From positions 682,001 to 746,000 of the forward strand of contig NC_016818.1 in the NCBI RefSeq assembly GCF_000241955.1: 64,000 nt of DNA, read 5' to 3'. Below are positions 8,583 to 19,461 of the stretch, one piece after another (position 1 is the first letter of the stretch; each line of letters starts with the position of its first letter). The DNA is from Rahnella aquatilis CIP 78.65 = ATCC 33071. Lineage in GTDB: Bacteria; Pseudomonadota; Gammaproteobacteria; Enterobacterales; Enterobacteriaceae. Under the pieces are notes generated by a model that did not search any database, had not been told where the DNA came from, and saw nothing but the letters and a program-made list of their open reading frames with translations. The position numbers and the translations under genes are program-made.

Positions 8583-10082
8583 TCAGTTCTGGAAAGGATT
8601 GCCACTTTTCTTCGGTGTTGTGGTTGCGGTTGTTGCACTGGCGTTCTGAGCGCGTGGTGCAGGCGCAGTGGCGGTTTTATTACCGTAACCGTCTGCTGCG
8701 GCATCCTGATCTGGCGTTTCTGGTGCAACCTGATCCGGTGCGGTTGGAACGGGTTTACCCAGAGTACCATTCAGTGCCAGCAGGTCGCTTTCGTTGAGCG
8801 TACCCAGTGCCGATTTGATGTTCAGCTGGTTAATCAGGTACGTGTAACGTGCGCTGGAAAGCTGTTGTTTGGCGTTATACAGCGTGGTGGTGGCATCCAG
8901 CACATCAACGATTGTACGGGTACCGACCTGGTAACCGGCTTCCATCGCATCTAAAGAACTCTGTGCAGAAACAACGGCTTGTTTATACGCGTTGATGCTG
9001 CTGATCGAGGCCGAGATGTTGTTGAAGGAAGAACGAACGGTCTGCACGACGCTGCGGTGCGCGCTTTCAAGCTGCTCGCTGGCACCCACAAAATTGTACT
9101 GCGCCTGTTTCACCTGAGAGGTGACAGAACCGCCACTGTACAATGGCAGGGAGAAGCTCAGCCCAATCTTGTTCTGACCCGCATCGGCGTCCTGATAGCT
9201 GGAAGAGCCACCCGTTTTGTCACCGTGGTACTTGGTATTACTGATACCGGTTGAGGCCGTCAGATCAACCGTTGGCATGTGGCCTGTTTCAGCATAACGG
9301 ATTTGTTCACGAGCCAGATCCTGTGACAAACGCGCAGACAGCAAGCTCAGGTTGCGGCTTTCGGCTTCTTTCAACAGCGTGGCGACCGGTTGCGGACGCG
9401 TGGTGTTGAAGTTATCGACATTCAGGGAAGACAGTTGCGGGTAATACATCCCGGTAACCTGACGCAGGGATTCCAGCGCGTTATCCAGGTTATTACGGGC
9501 CGTCACTTCGTTAGCCAATACGGTGTCGTATTGTGAACGGGCGTTCTGAACGTCGGTAATCGCGACCAGACCCACGTTAAAACGCTGAGTGGTTTGATCC
9601 AGCTGACGGTAAATAGCCTGTTTCTGCGCTTCGGTGTAGGAGAGTGAATCAATCGCACTCAATACGTTGAAATAAGCCGTCGCGGAGTTGAGGATCAGCG
9701 ATTGTTGATCCGTCTGATAAGACACATCCTGAATACCGGCCGTTTTTTCCTGCAGCGTCAGGGCGCGCCATTTTGACATATCAAAGATGGTTTGCGTTAA
9801 TTGCAGGCTGGCGCTGCCAACGTCGCTGTTAACGCCATTCGCATCACGGTAGCCATTGGTGTAATTGTAATCCGCACCCAATCCGAGTTGCGGTAATAAA
9901 GGACTGCGGCTTTCGTTAATTTTTTCGAATGCAGCATCCCGGTCAGCAGCAGATTTGCGCAGGTCCGGGTTACTTGTCCTGGCTTGCTGATAGACCTGCA
10001 TCAGGTTTTCGGCCTGGCTTATCGTACTGAAGCCGCCCAGGCTGAGTCCGATGAGAAGGGGGAGCAGTTTCTTCATTTGCAT
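8583..10082 (-). CDS. tolC: Outer-membrane efflux channel TolC
   Basis: TolC is the trimeric outer-membrane channel-tunnel used by AcrAB-type pumps, type I secretion and colicin uptake. The protein has 499 residues (493 in E. coli). A Sec signal peptide ends at SQA before mature ENLMQVYQQA, and two internally repeated halves follow, as in the family (RSPLLPQLGLGADY and TGHMPTVDLTASTGISN mark the two strand-helix units). The C-terminal tail is low in complexity and Pro/Ala/Thr-rich (about 445-499), the most variable part of TolC proteins. Start at 10082 (MQMKK) or 10076 (MKK); the second resembles E. coli more. Its own promoter should lie in the 223-bp divergent gap with nudF. Confidence 0.95.
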   Translation of the reverse strand: MQMKKLLPLLIGLSLGGFSTISQAENLMQVYQQARTSNPDLRKSAADRDAAFEKINESRSPLLPQLGLGADYNYTNGYRDANGVNSDVGSASLQLTQTIFDMSKWRALTLQEKTAGIQDVSYQTDQQSLILNSATAYFNVLSAIDSLSYTEAQKQAIYRQLDQTTQRFNVGLVAITDVQNARSQYDTVLANEVTARNNLDNALESLRQVTGMYYPQLSSLNVDNFNTTRPQPVATLLKEAESRNLSLLSARLSQDLAREQIRYAETGHMPTVDLTASTGISNTKYHGDKTGGSSSYQDADAGQNKIGLSFSLPLYSGGSVTSQVKQAQYNFVGASEQLESAHRSVVQTVRSSFNNISASISSINAYKQAVVSAQSSLDAMEAGYQVGTRTIVDVLDATTTLYNAKQQLSSARYTYLINQLNIKSALGTLNESDLLALNGTLGKPVPTAPDQVAPETPDQDAAADGYGNKTATAPAPRAQNASATTATTTPKKSGNPFQN

Positions 10083-10306
10083 TCCTTGTTGTGCAGCAAT
10101 GTTGTTATGTATGGTGGCGCAGTCAAATTAACCAATAGACGCGGATTCTAGCAGAGTCAGGCTAGCGGGGCGGTTGGCTTAACGTGCCTTCCCGAGTGAA
10201 TGAGCCTAAATCTATCACAAACAACCTTGATTATTATTAACGCATTTTCATCAAATTGACCTCAAAGGGCGATAAATTACCTTTATGAGGGATAAGGAAA
10301 CATTCC

Positions 10307-10939
10307 ATGTCTTCATTTAAACGGTCACCGGTTACTTTCGGCAAAGATGATGTAGAAATTATTGCACGTGAGACGCGATATAAAGGTTTTTTTTCTATTA
10401 TTGCATATCGGTTTCGCCATCGGCTGTTTAATGGGGAAATGAGCGGAGAAGTTGTCCGCGAAGTTTTTGAGCGCGGCCATGCCGCCGTACTATTACCTTA
10501 TGATCCGCAAAGGGATGAAGTTGTGCTGATCGAACAGATCCGCATCCCTGCTTTGGATTCCAGTGATACCCCTTGGCTTCTGGAGATGGTCGCCGGTATC
10601 ATTGAAGAGGGCGAGACAGTTGAAGATGTTGCCCGCCGCGAAGCACTCGAGGAAGCGAACATTGTGGTGAAGCGCTGTAAACCGGCTGTGAATTACCTGG
10701 CAAGTCCGGGCGGAACCAGCGAGCGTCTTTCCATTATGGTTGGTGAAGTCGATGCCACGACGGCAGAAGGAATTCACGGTCTGGAAGCAGAGAATGAAGA
10801 CATCCGGGTACATGTGGTCAGCCGCGAACAGGCTTACCGCTGGGTGGAAGAAGGAGCGATAGACAATGCGGCGTCAGTGATTGCCCTGCAATGGCTGCAG
10901 CTGCACCATGAATCCCTGAGAAAAGAGTGGGCCAACTAA
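10307..10939 (+). CDS. nudF: ADP-ribose pyrophosphatase (Nudix hydrolase)
   Basis: NudF hydrolyses ADP-ribose to AMP and ribose 5-phosphate. The 210-residue protein aligns with E. coli NudF (209 aa) through [20 protein letters not shown] and the C-terminal [16 protein letters not shown]. The Nudix box spans residues 97-119 with the REALEE metal-binding core at 111-116. The final glycine of the consensus (REUXEEXGU) is Asn118 here, a departure from E. coli. The catalytic glutamates are kept, so I expect activity. It is divergent from tolC. yqiB follows with an overlapping TAATG, the start of a nudF-yqiB-cpdA-yqiA-parE string known from E. coli. Confidence 0.94.
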   Translation: MSSFKRSPVTFGKDDVEIIARETRYKGFFSIIAYRFRHRLFNGEMSGEVVREVFERGHAAVLLPYDPQRDEVVLIEQIRIPALDSSDTPWLLEMVAGIIEEGETVEDVARREALEEANIVVKRCKPAVNYLASPGGTSERLSIMVGEVDATTAEGIHGLEAENEDIRVHVVSREQAYRWVEEGAIDNAASVIALQWLQLHHESLRKEWAN

Positions 10940-11364
10940 TGATTAAGCGCTATACCCCTGATTTCCCTGAAATGATGAGATTGTGTGAAACTAATTTTGC
11001 ACAATTGCGCCGTTTGATGCCACGCACCGATGAACCTGGTGAAACGGTGACATATCAGGTGAGTAGCGCAACGTATTGCCTGACGATCCTCGAATCAACG
11101 CGTTATACCTCTCTGATAGAAATCAAACAGACCGCACCGGCAGTGAGTTACTGGAGCCTGCCTTCGCTCACCGTGCGTCTGTATCATGATGCGATGGTGG
11201 CCGAAGTGTGTGCGAGTCAGCAGATCTTTCGCTTCAAAGCACGTTATGATTATCCGAATAAAAAGTTGCATCAGCGTGATGAAAAGCATCAAATTAACCA
11301 GTTCCTTGCGGATTGGCTGCGTTATTGCCTTGCGCACGGAGCGATGGCAATTCCGGTTTGTTAG
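10939..11364 (+). CDS. yqiB: DUF1249 protein YqiB
   Basis: Function is unknown. Its 141 residues compare with 140 in E. coli YqiB. Conserved parts are [19 protein letters not shown] at the start, [19 protein letters not shown] near 75 and [14 protein letters not shown] near 105, then a hydrophobic C-terminus. No signal peptide or membrane helix is evident, so it is probably cytosolic. I chose ATG 10939 because it overlaps the nudF stop (TAATG), suggesting translational coupling; a start at 10927 would lie inside nudF and lacks conservation. It sits between nudF and cpdA. Confidence 0.88.
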   Translation: MIKRYTPDFPEMMRLCETNFAQLRRLMPRTDEPGETVTYQVSSATYCLTILESTRYTSLIEIKQTAPAVSYWSLPSLTVRLYHDAMVAEVCASQQIFRFKARYDYPNKKLHQRDEKHQINQFLADWLRYCLAHGAMAIPVC

Positions 11365-11391
11365 ACAGACTTCAACAACAAAGGAAACGAT

Positions 11392-12222
11392 TTGGAAAGC
11401 CTGTTTACACTGCCTTTGGTGAATGGGGCCAAAGTCAGGATTCTACAGATTACTGATACCCATCTTTTTGCCGGTGAAGATGAAACGTTGTTAGGCGTGA
11501 ATACGTTCAACAGCTATCGCGCAGTGCTGGACGCCATCAAAGCGCAACAGCGCGAAGTCGATATTATCGCGGCAACAGGTGACCTGGCACAGGATCAGTC
11601 GGTGGAAGCCTATCACCAGTTTGCCCGCGGTATCAGCGAGCTGACAGCGCCCTGCGTCTGGCTGCCGGGCAACCATGATTTCCAGCCTGCGATGGTGAAT
11701 GCTTTGCAGGATGCGGGGATCAGCCCTTCGAAACACGTTCTGCTCGGTGAACACTGGCAAATTATCCTGCTTGATACGCAGGTGTTCGGTGTGCCGCACG
11801 GCGAGCTGAGCGACTATCAGCTGGAATGGATGGAACGCTGCCTGAATGCCTGTCCCGATCGTTTCACGCTGCTGATGTTGCATCACCATCCGCTGCCTTC
11901 AGGCTGTACATGGCTTGATCAGCACAGCCTGCGCAATGCGCATATGCTGGCGAACACGCTGGTGAATTACCCGAAAGTGAATACGCTTTTGTGCGGACAT
12001 ATTCATCAGGAACTGGATCTCGACTGGTATGGCCGCCGTCTTTACGCGACGCCGTCGACCTGCGTACAGTTCAAACCGCACTGCACCAATTTCACGATTG
12101 ATACCGTTGCGCCGGGTTGGCGCTACCTTGATTTGTATCCGGATGGCCGTGTGGAGACTGAAGTCTTCCGTCTGGAAACCAGCGAGTTTCATCCTGACAC
12201 GGAGTCGGACGGCTACGAATGA
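11392..12222 (+). CDS. cpdA: 3',5'-cyclic-AMP phosphodiesterase
   Basis: CpdA hydrolyses cAMP to AMP and so dampens CRP signalling. This 276-residue calcineurin-type metallophosphoesterase (275 in E. coli) shows the five metal motifs: TDTHLF near 21-26, TGDLAQD near 63, GNHDF near 93, HHHPLP near 164 and CGHIHQELD near 200. Translation starts at TTG 11392, after AAAGGAAACGA, as in E. coli cpdA; no ATG yields the conserved ESLFTLPL start. The last four bases overlap yqiA (ATGA), implying coupled translation. Confidence 0.95.
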   Translation: MESLFTLPLVNGAKVRILQITDTHLFAGEDETLLGVNTFNSYRAVLDAIKAQQREVDIIAATGDLAQDQSVEAYHQFARGISELTAPCVWLPGNHDFQPAMVNALQDAGISPSKHVLLGEHWQIILLDTQVFGVPHGELSDYQLEWMERCLNACPDRFTLLMLHHHPLPSGCTWLDQHSLRNAHMLANTLVNYPKVNTLLCGHIHQELDLDWYGRRLYATPSTCVQFKPHCTNFTIDTVAPGWRYLDLYPDGRVETEVFRLETSEFHPDTESDGYE

Positions 12223-12800
12223 ACACCTTACTTTACCTGCACGGATTCAACAGTTCTCCAAACTCGGCGAAAGCCACGGCGTTAAAAAACTGGCTATCGG
12301 TCAATCATCCCCATATCAATATGATTATCCCGCAATTACCGCCTTATCCGGCCGATGCGGCTGAAGAACTTGAGAGTCTGGTGATTAGCAATGCGGGTAA
12401 AAAACTGGGTATTGTCGGCTCCTCGCTTGGCGGCTATTACGCTACCTGGTTGTCGCAATGTTTTGCTGTGCCAGCCGTGGTGGTGAATCCCGCCGTGAAG
12501 CCTTACGAGCTGCTGATTGACTTCCTCGGGCAAAACGAGAACCCCTACACCGGCCAGCAATATGTGTTAGAGTCACGCCACGTTTACGATCTGAAAGTCA
12601 TGCAGGTCGAACCGCTGGAGTCGCCGGATTTACTCTGGTTACTGCAGCAAACGGGCGATGAAATTCTCGATTACCGTCAGGCTGTGGCGTATTACACCAC
12701 CTGTCGCCAGACGGTTGAACCCGAGGGGAATCATGCATTTGTCGGCTTTGAACGCTATTTTTCGCCGATTGTAGATTTCCTGGAACTGGCCGCAGACTAA
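12219..12800 (+). CDS. yqiA: Esterase YqiA (UPF0227, alpha/beta hydrolase)
   Basis: This is a small cytosolic alpha/beta-hydrolase; E. coli YqiA has carboxylesterase activity towards short acyl esters, but its natural substrate is unknown. The 193 residues match E. coli YqiA in length. The N-terminus [11 protein letters not shown] forms the oxyanion-side HG motif, GSSLGGYY at 67-74 is the nucleophile elbow (Ser69), and [11 protein letters not shown] near the C-terminus supplies the histidine. Its start overlaps cpdA by 4 bp, and parE follows after 116 bp. Confidence 0.9.
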   Translation: MNTLLYLHGFNSSPNSAKATALKNWLSVNHPHINMIIPQLPPYPADAAEELESLVISNAGKKLGIVGSSLGGYYATWLSQCFAVPAVVVNPAVKPYELLIDFLGQNENPYTGQQYVLESRHVYDLKVMQVEPLESPDLLWLLQQTGDEILDYRQAVAYYTTCRQTVEPEGNHAFVGFERYFSPIVDFLELAAD

Positions 12801-12910
12801 CATCGTCAGGGTGACTTTTTCCCCCGGATTTATAGCGTCTGCTTGCTGCCACTGCTTCCACCCGCCCACATACTGTATCGTTAGCCCACAAACCTATGAG
12901 CCACGAATAA

Positions 12911-14812
<1,902 letters not shown>

Positions 14813-14831
14813 TCCTTTCGCCGCTGCCATA

Positions 14832-14866
14832 AAAAATGCCGGACGCTTTGCAGCGCCGGCATTTTT
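14832..14866. terminator. Bidirectional terminator between parE and ygiN
   Basis: AAAAATGCCGG (14832-14842) and CCGGCATTTTT (14856-14866) pair perfectly, with an inner CGCT/AGCG extension and a bulged A. The A/T flanks suit both strands. Confidence 0.9.
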
Positions 14867-14894
14867 GTTTCTGAATCGACAGAAGTTCAGGAAA

Positions 14895-15200
14895 TCAGGC
14901 TTTCTCAATAATGTGGATCACCACATCCAGTACGTCTGCTTTGATATTTTCGCGGTGCCTGTCCATATGCTCAGCCTGCTGATGCGCTTCGAGATGCGCC
15001 AGGCTTTCCCAGTCTTCCAGCATGAAAATGGAATCTGGCACGGTTTTGCGCCAGGGGATCTGTCCGTTGAAATCCACGTAAGGCTCATAACGATGGCAGC
15101 CTTTCTCAGCGAGAACGCTGGGCAGCAGTGCTGTAATTTTTTCCATGACCGAATCGCGACGGCCTGGTTTTACTTTGATTTCAGCAATAACAGTGATCAT
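14895..15200 (-). CDS. ygiN: Antibiotic-biosynthesis-monooxygenase-fold protein YgiN
   Basis: E. coli YgiN is a small dimeric ferredoxin-like (ABM-fold) quinol monooxygenase that can oxidise menadiol and is thought to form a quinone cycle with MdaB. The 101-residue product begins MITVIAEIKVKPGRRDSVM and has the family EDWESLAHLEAHQQAEHM segment near 67-84. Identity to E. coli YgiN (104 aa) looks moderate, but position confirms the call: it follows mdaB on the same strand, 30 bp downstream. It converges on parE over a shared terminator. Confidence 0.82.
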   Translation of the reverse strand: MITVIAEIKVKPGRRDSVMEKITALLPSVLAEKGCHRYEPYVDFNGQIPWRKTVPDSIFMLEDWESLAHLEAHQQAEHMDRHRENIKADVLDVVIHIIEKA

Positions 15201-15230
15201 AAAAACCTCTTTCCCGGGTGACCCTCAACC

Positions 15231-15818
15231 TTAAGCCTGACCGAATACATTTTCAAGGTGAGCACGGTAGCGCGCGAAATCACCTTCCACATCAGGTTGT
15301 TTGATCACGTCGTTACACATAAAGGTTGGCAGCGTATCGAGGCCGATAAACTGATTGGCTTTGTGCTGTGCCATGTAAACGCCGTCAACGCCGACGCCGT
15401 GGAAGAACTGTTCTTTATCTTCGAATGCTTCTAAAGGCGCGTTCCATGTCACGGACAACATGTAGCATTTGCCGTGCAACAGGCCGCCGGAACCGTACTT
15501 TTTCGACTGATCGGAACGGGTACGGCCATCGCTGGCATACAGCTTGCCGTGGCCTTCGGTGAACACTTCATCAATGTATTTTTTCAGCGTCCACGGCATG
15601 CCCATCCACCAGCCCGGTTGCTGATAAATGATGGCGTCGGCCCACAGATAACTTTCGATTTCGGTCTGCACGTCGTAACCGTCTTCAAGAACAGTCACGC
15701 GCACGTCGTGACCTTTGTCGCGCAGGAAGCTGCCGGCGACCTCGGTCAGGCTGTTATTCAGCGCGCCTTTGGAGTGGGCAAAGGTCTTACCGGCATTGAT
15801 AATCAGGATATTACTCAT
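15231..15818 (-). CDS. mdaB: NADPH:quinone reductase (modulator of drug activity B)
   Basis: MdaB is an FAD-dependent NADPH:quinone oxidoreductase of the flavodoxin-like NQO1 family that reduces quinones by two electrons, avoiding radical formation. The protein has 195 residues (193 in E. coli). It starts MSNILIINAGKTFAHSKGALN, the phosphate-binding loop, with QQPGWWMGMPWTLKKYIDEV near 64-83 and a C-terminal domain ending FARYRAHLENVFGQA. The GGTTTT-poor leader keeps a usable AAGGAAAAAGC upstream of the ATG. It is transcribed with ygiN and divergently from parC. Unlike E. coli, no ygiZ or qseBC lies beside it. Confidence 0.93.
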   Translation of the reverse strand: MSNILIINAGKTFAHSKGALNNSLTEVAGSFLRDKGHDVRVTVLEDGYDVQTEIESYLWADAIIYQQPGWWMGMPWTLKKYIDEVFTEGHGKLYASDGRTRSDQSKKYGSGGLLHGKCYMLSVTWNAPLEAFEDKEQFFHGVGVDGVYMAQHKANQFIGLDTLPTFMCNDVIKQPDVEGDFARYRAHLENVFGQA

Positions 15819-16149
15819 GCTTTTTCCTTATGGGGAATTCTTAAATTCTGGTTGTCAGGCTGTTATCACCCAGTGTACTCAACTCTGCATGGCCGAAAAA
15901 TGTGATATTGCGCATAAGACTATTGACTCAGATGCAATAATTAAAGAAATAGCGCGGCAATTTAACCATTTTGTTGTGGAATAACTGTTTAAAAATAAGG
16001 CATAAACACAGCAACTGTGACAGTCATACGGCAGATGATGTACTATCGCGGACATCATTGCCTCGCGGCAGCGGACATTGCGCGCCTGCGGGTGCAAGCT
16101 TCCTTAATTTCCAAAACGATAACGCCACGGGTCTGAGGATTAAACATCA
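15819..16149. other. mdaB-parC divergent intergenic region
   Basis: This 331-bp gap holds no convincing gene. A parC promoter candidate is GTGACA (16017-16022), 18 bp, TACTAT (16041-16046). A 31-codon plus-strand frame (15889-15984) lacks a ribosome site and is not called. E. coli has ygiZ, qseBC and the mqsRA toxin-antitoxin pair among other genes between mdaB and parC; none are here. Confidence 0.5.
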
Positions 16150-18423
16150 ATGAGCGAAATGACTCATGACGGAACAGAGCGTTTAGCTCTGCACACGTTT
16201 ACTGAGAACGCCTATCTCAACTATTCCATGTACGTCATCATGGACCGCGCGCTGCCGTTTATCGGTGACGGGCTCAAGCCGGTGCAGCGCCGTATTATTT
16301 ACGCGATGTCCGAACTGGGCCTGAGTAATAACGCCAAATTCAAAAAATCCGCGCGTACCGTCGGTGATGTGCTGGGTAAATATCATCCGCATGGCGACAG
16401 CGCCTGCTATGAAGCCATGGTACTGATGGCGCAGCCGTTTTCTTACCGCTATCCGCTGGTCGACGGACAGGGAAACTGGGGCGCGCCGGATGACCCGAAA
16501 TCCTTTGCGGCGATGCGTTATACCGAATCGCGCCTGTCAAAATATGCTGAAGTTCTGTTACGCGAATTAGGTCAGGGTACGGTCGATTATGTGCCGAACT
16601 TTGATGGCACGATGCAGGAGCCGAAAATGCTGCCTGCGCGTCTGCCAAATATTCTGCTTAACGGGACGACCGGCATTGCGGTCGGGATGGCGACCGATAT
16701 TCCGCCGCATAACATTCGTGAAGTGGCCGCCGCTGCGGTGGCATTGCTTGAGAAACCGAACAGCTCACTCGAAGACCTGCTGGAATTCGTGCAGGGGCCT
16801 GATTTCCCGACGGAAGCTGAGATCATCACGCCGCGTCATGAAATCCGCAAAATGTACGAATCGGGTAAAGGTTCGGTGCGTATGCGTGCGGTCTGGCACA
16901 AAGAGGATGGCAGCGCCGTGATCACCGCGCTGCCGCATCAGGTTTCCGGTGCGAAGGTGCTGGAGCAAATCGCTGGCCAGATGCGTGCCAAAAAGCTGCC
17001 AATGGTTGAAGACCTGCGTGATGAATCAGATCACGAAAACTCGACCCGTCTGGTCGTCGTGCCACGCTCCAACCGTATCGATCTGGATCAGGTGATGAAT
17101 CATCTGTTTGCGACGACCGATCTGGAACGCAGCTACCGCATTAACATGAACATGATCGGTCTTGATCACCGTCCGCAGGTCAAAGGACTGGTTGAGATCC
17201 TGACGGAATGGCTGGCTTACCGCCGCGATACCGTACGCCGTCGTCTGAACTTCCGCCTTGATAAGGTGCTGAAACGCCTGCATATCCTCGAAGGCTTGCT
17301 GACAGCGTTCCTCAATATCGATGAAGTGATCCACATCATCCGTACGGAAGATGAGCCGAAACCGGTACTGATGCAGCGTTTCGAACTGTCAGATACGCAG
17401 GCTGAAGCTATCCTTGAGTTGAAATTGCGCCATTTGGCGAAACTCGAAGAAACCAAAATCCGTGGTGAGCAGGATGAGCTGGCAAAAGAGCGCGATCAGT
17501 TGCAGGCATTGCTGGCGTCAGAACGCAAACTCAGCACACTGATCCGTAAAGAGATTCAGGCTGATGCCGACGCCTTTGGTGACGAGCGCCGTTCGCCAAT
17601 CACTGAACGTGAAGAAGCGAAGGCGATGAGCGAGCACGATTTCATTCCGTCCGAACCGGTGACTATCGTGTTGTCTGAATCAGGCTGGGTGCGCAGCGCC
17701 AAAGGTCATGACATTGATGCTTCCGGTCTGAGTTATAAAGCCGGTGACAGTTTCCGCGCGGCGGCCAAAGGCAAGAGCAATCAGCCGGTGGTGTTTATGG
17801 ATTCCACCGGCCGCAGTTATGCGCTCGATCCGACTACGCTGCCTTCCGCGCGTGGTCAGGGCGAACCGCTGACCGGCAAACTGACACCGCCGCCGGGCGC
17901 AACCATTGAGCATGTACTGATGGCGGCGGACGACCAGAAACTGCTGATGGCATCGGATGCCGGTTATGGTTTCGTTTGTACCTTCAATGATTTAGTGGCG
18001 CGTAACCGTGCCGGTAAAGCGATGATCACGTTGCCGGATAACGCCAAAGCCTTCCCGCCAATGGAACTTCATGGCAATGACGATATGTTGTTGTCGATCA
18101 CTGCCGCAGGACGTATGTTGCTGTTCCCGGTGGCGGATCTGCCGCAGTTGTCGAAAGGCAAGGGTAACAAAATTGTTTCAATTCCGGCGGCGCAGGCAGC
18201 CAGTGGCGAAGATAAACTGGCATGGTTACTGGTTCTGCCACCGCAAACGTCGATCACACTGCATGTCGGTAAACGTAAGCTGGTTCTCCGTCCGGAAGAC
18301 CTGCAGAAATTCCGTGCCGAACGTGGACGGAAAGGAACCCTTCTGCCGCGCGGGCTGCAACGTATTGATCGCGTTGAAGTCGATTCCCCTGTCCGCGCCG
18401 GTGGTGGTGACAGCGAAGAATAA
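16150..18423 (+). CDS. parC: DNA topoisomerase IV subunit A
   Basis: ParC is the DNA breakage-reunion subunit of topoisomerase IV. Its 757 residues compare with 752 in E. coli. The catalytic tyrosine lies in [11 protein letters not shown] (Tyr124, equal to E. coli Tyr120). The quinolone-resistance region reads [10 protein letters not shown] with Ser84 and Glu88 (E. coli Ser80, Glu84), i.e. the susceptible-type residues. The C-terminal half (from about 500) is the beta-pinwheel domain with repeated [21 protein letters not shown] and [19 protein letters not shown] blades. The N-terminus is four residues longer than in E. coli. A weak hairpin terminator follows before plsC. Confidence 0.98.
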   Translation: MSEMTHDGTERLALHTFTENAYLNYSMYVIMDRALPFIGDGLKPVQRRIIYAMSELGLSNNAKFKKSARTVGDVLGKYHPHGDSACYEAMVLMAQPFSYRYPLVDGQGNWGAPDDPKSFAAMRYTESRLSKYAEVLLRELGQGTVDYVPNFDGTMQEPKMLPARLPNILLNGTTGIAVGMATDIPPHNIREVAAAAVALLEKPNSSLEDLLEFVQGPDFPTEAEIITPRHEIRKMYESGKGSVRMRAVWHKEDGSAVITALPHQVSGAKVLEQIAGQMRAKKLPMVEDLRDESDHENSTRLVVVPRSNRIDLDQVMNHLFATTDLERSYRINMNMIGLDHRPQVKGLVEILTEWLAYRRDTVRRRLNFRLDKVLKRLHILEGLLTAFLNIDEVIHIIRTEDEPKPVLMQRFELSDTQAEAILELKLRHLAKLEETKIRGEQDELAKERDQLQALLASERKLSTLIRKEIQADADAFGDERRSPITEREEAKAMSEHDFIPSEPVTIVLSESGWVRSAKGHDIDASGLSYKAGDSFRAAAKGKSNQPVVFMDSTGRSYALDPTTLPSARGQGEPLTGKLTPPPGATIEHVLMAADDQKLLMASDAGYGFVCTFNDLVARNRAGKAMITLPDNAKAFPPMELHGNDDMLLSITAAGRMLLFPVADLPQLSKGKGNKIVSIPAAQAASGEDKLAWLLVLPPQTSITLHVGKRKLVLRPEDLQKFRAERGRKGTLLPRGLQRIDRVEVDSPVRAGGGDSEE

Positions 18424-18444
18424 GTCTGCTGTTGACCGGCAAAA

Positions 18445-18473
18445 TCAGGGCACATTTGTGCCCTGAAATCTTT
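18445..18473 (+). terminator. Probable terminator after parC
   Basis: TCAGGGCACA (18445-18454) and TGTGCCCTGA (18457-18466) form a perfect 10-bp palindromic stem. The following T-run (AATCTTTC) is poor, so efficiency may be modest. Confidence 0.55.
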
Positions 18474-18639
18474 CGATGGAATTCAGTGGCCTGAGACTGT
18501 CGCGCAGTGCAAAGATTTTACATTTGTATTAATAAAACCGTTGTGCCGTGTTGAATGAGGCTTGAGAATAGTTCACCGCACAGGGAGCGAAACTGCACAG
18601 GTTTCTTACCGGCTTCGGCTGTAGTTTTAAGAGGATGTT

Positions 18640-19377
18640 ATGTTATTTATTTTGCGTCTGATTATCGTGGTGATTTACTCAATTCTGGTCAGTGTTTTTG
18701 GTTGCATCTACTGTCTTTTCAGCCCGCGTAATCCGAAACACGTGGCGACATTTGGTAAGTTGTTTGGCCATCTTGCCCCGGTATTAGGCCTGCGCGTTGA
18801 AAAACGCATTCCGGCAGAAGCCGTGAATAACGGCAACTGTATATATATTGCCAACCATCAAAATAATTACGACATGGTGACGGCGTCATCGGTGGTGATG
18901 CCCGGTACAGTCACCGTGGGTAAAAAAAGCCTGGCCTGGATCCCATTCTTTGGTCAGCTGTACTGGCTTACCGGTAATCTGCTGATTGATCGTGATAACC
19001 GCGCCAAAGCGCACGGCACCATTGCGCAGGTCGTGGCCCAGATTAAGAAAAAAAATCTGTCGATCTGGATGTTTCCGGAAGGTACCCGCAGCCGTGGCCG
19101 CGGCCTGATGCCGTTCAAAACCGGCGCATTCCACGCGGCGATTGCCGCCGGTGTGCCGATCGTGCCGATTTGCGTATCGAATACCAGCAACAAGGTGAAG
19201 TTAAACCGCTGGTCTAACGGGCTGGTGATTGTCGAAATTCTGCCACCGATCGACACCAGCGGTTACACCAAAGAACGCCTGCGTGAATTGTCCGATCACT
19301 GCCGTCAGATTATGGCGGACAAAATCGCCGAGCTGGATGCCGAAGTTGCCCGGCGTGAAGCCGCTGCAAAAAAATAA
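18640..19377 (+). CDS. plsC: 1-acyl-sn-glycerol-3-phosphate acyltransferase
   Basis: PlsC acylates lysophosphatidic acid at sn-2 to give phosphatidic acid, the second step of phospholipid synthesis, at the inner membrane. It has 245 residues, identical in length to E. coli. An N-terminal hydrophobic helix (about 1-27) anchors it. The acyltransferase block I HX4D motif is His73-Asp78 (NHQNNYD), block III is FPEGTRSRG near 147, and block IV is VPIVPICVSN near 171. Its leader has AAGAGGATGTT just before the ATG. The parC-plsC-ftsP order is as in E. coli. Confidence 0.96.
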   Translation: MLFILRLIIVVIYSILVSVFGCIYCLFSPRNPKHVATFGKLFGHLAPVLGLRVEKRIPAEAVNNGNCIYIANHQNNYDMVTASSVVMPGTVTVGKKSLAWIPFFGQLYWLTGNLLIDRDNRAKAHGTIAQVVAQIKKKNLSIWMFPEGTRSRGRGLMPFKTGAFHAAIAAGVPIVPICVSNTSNKVKLNRWSNGLVIVEILPPIDTSGYTKERLRELSDHCRQIMADKIAELDAEVARREAAAKK

Positions 19378-19461
19378 GATTCAGTTTATGCCACTCTTCC
19401 CGCTGCCATTGATGGCGGCGGCGTTCAATACAGTTTATGGTTTTGTTTTCATGGAGAAGAT

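Noticed and set aside
10090..10150. Marbox in the tolC upstream region
   Set aside because: The best alignment near GGCGCAGTCAAATTAAC has about four mismatches to the consensus, too weak to claim.
15889..15984. 31-codon plus-strand frame in the mdaB-parC gap
   Set aside because: There is no Shine-Dalgarno sequence and I recognise no homologue; kept only as a remark.
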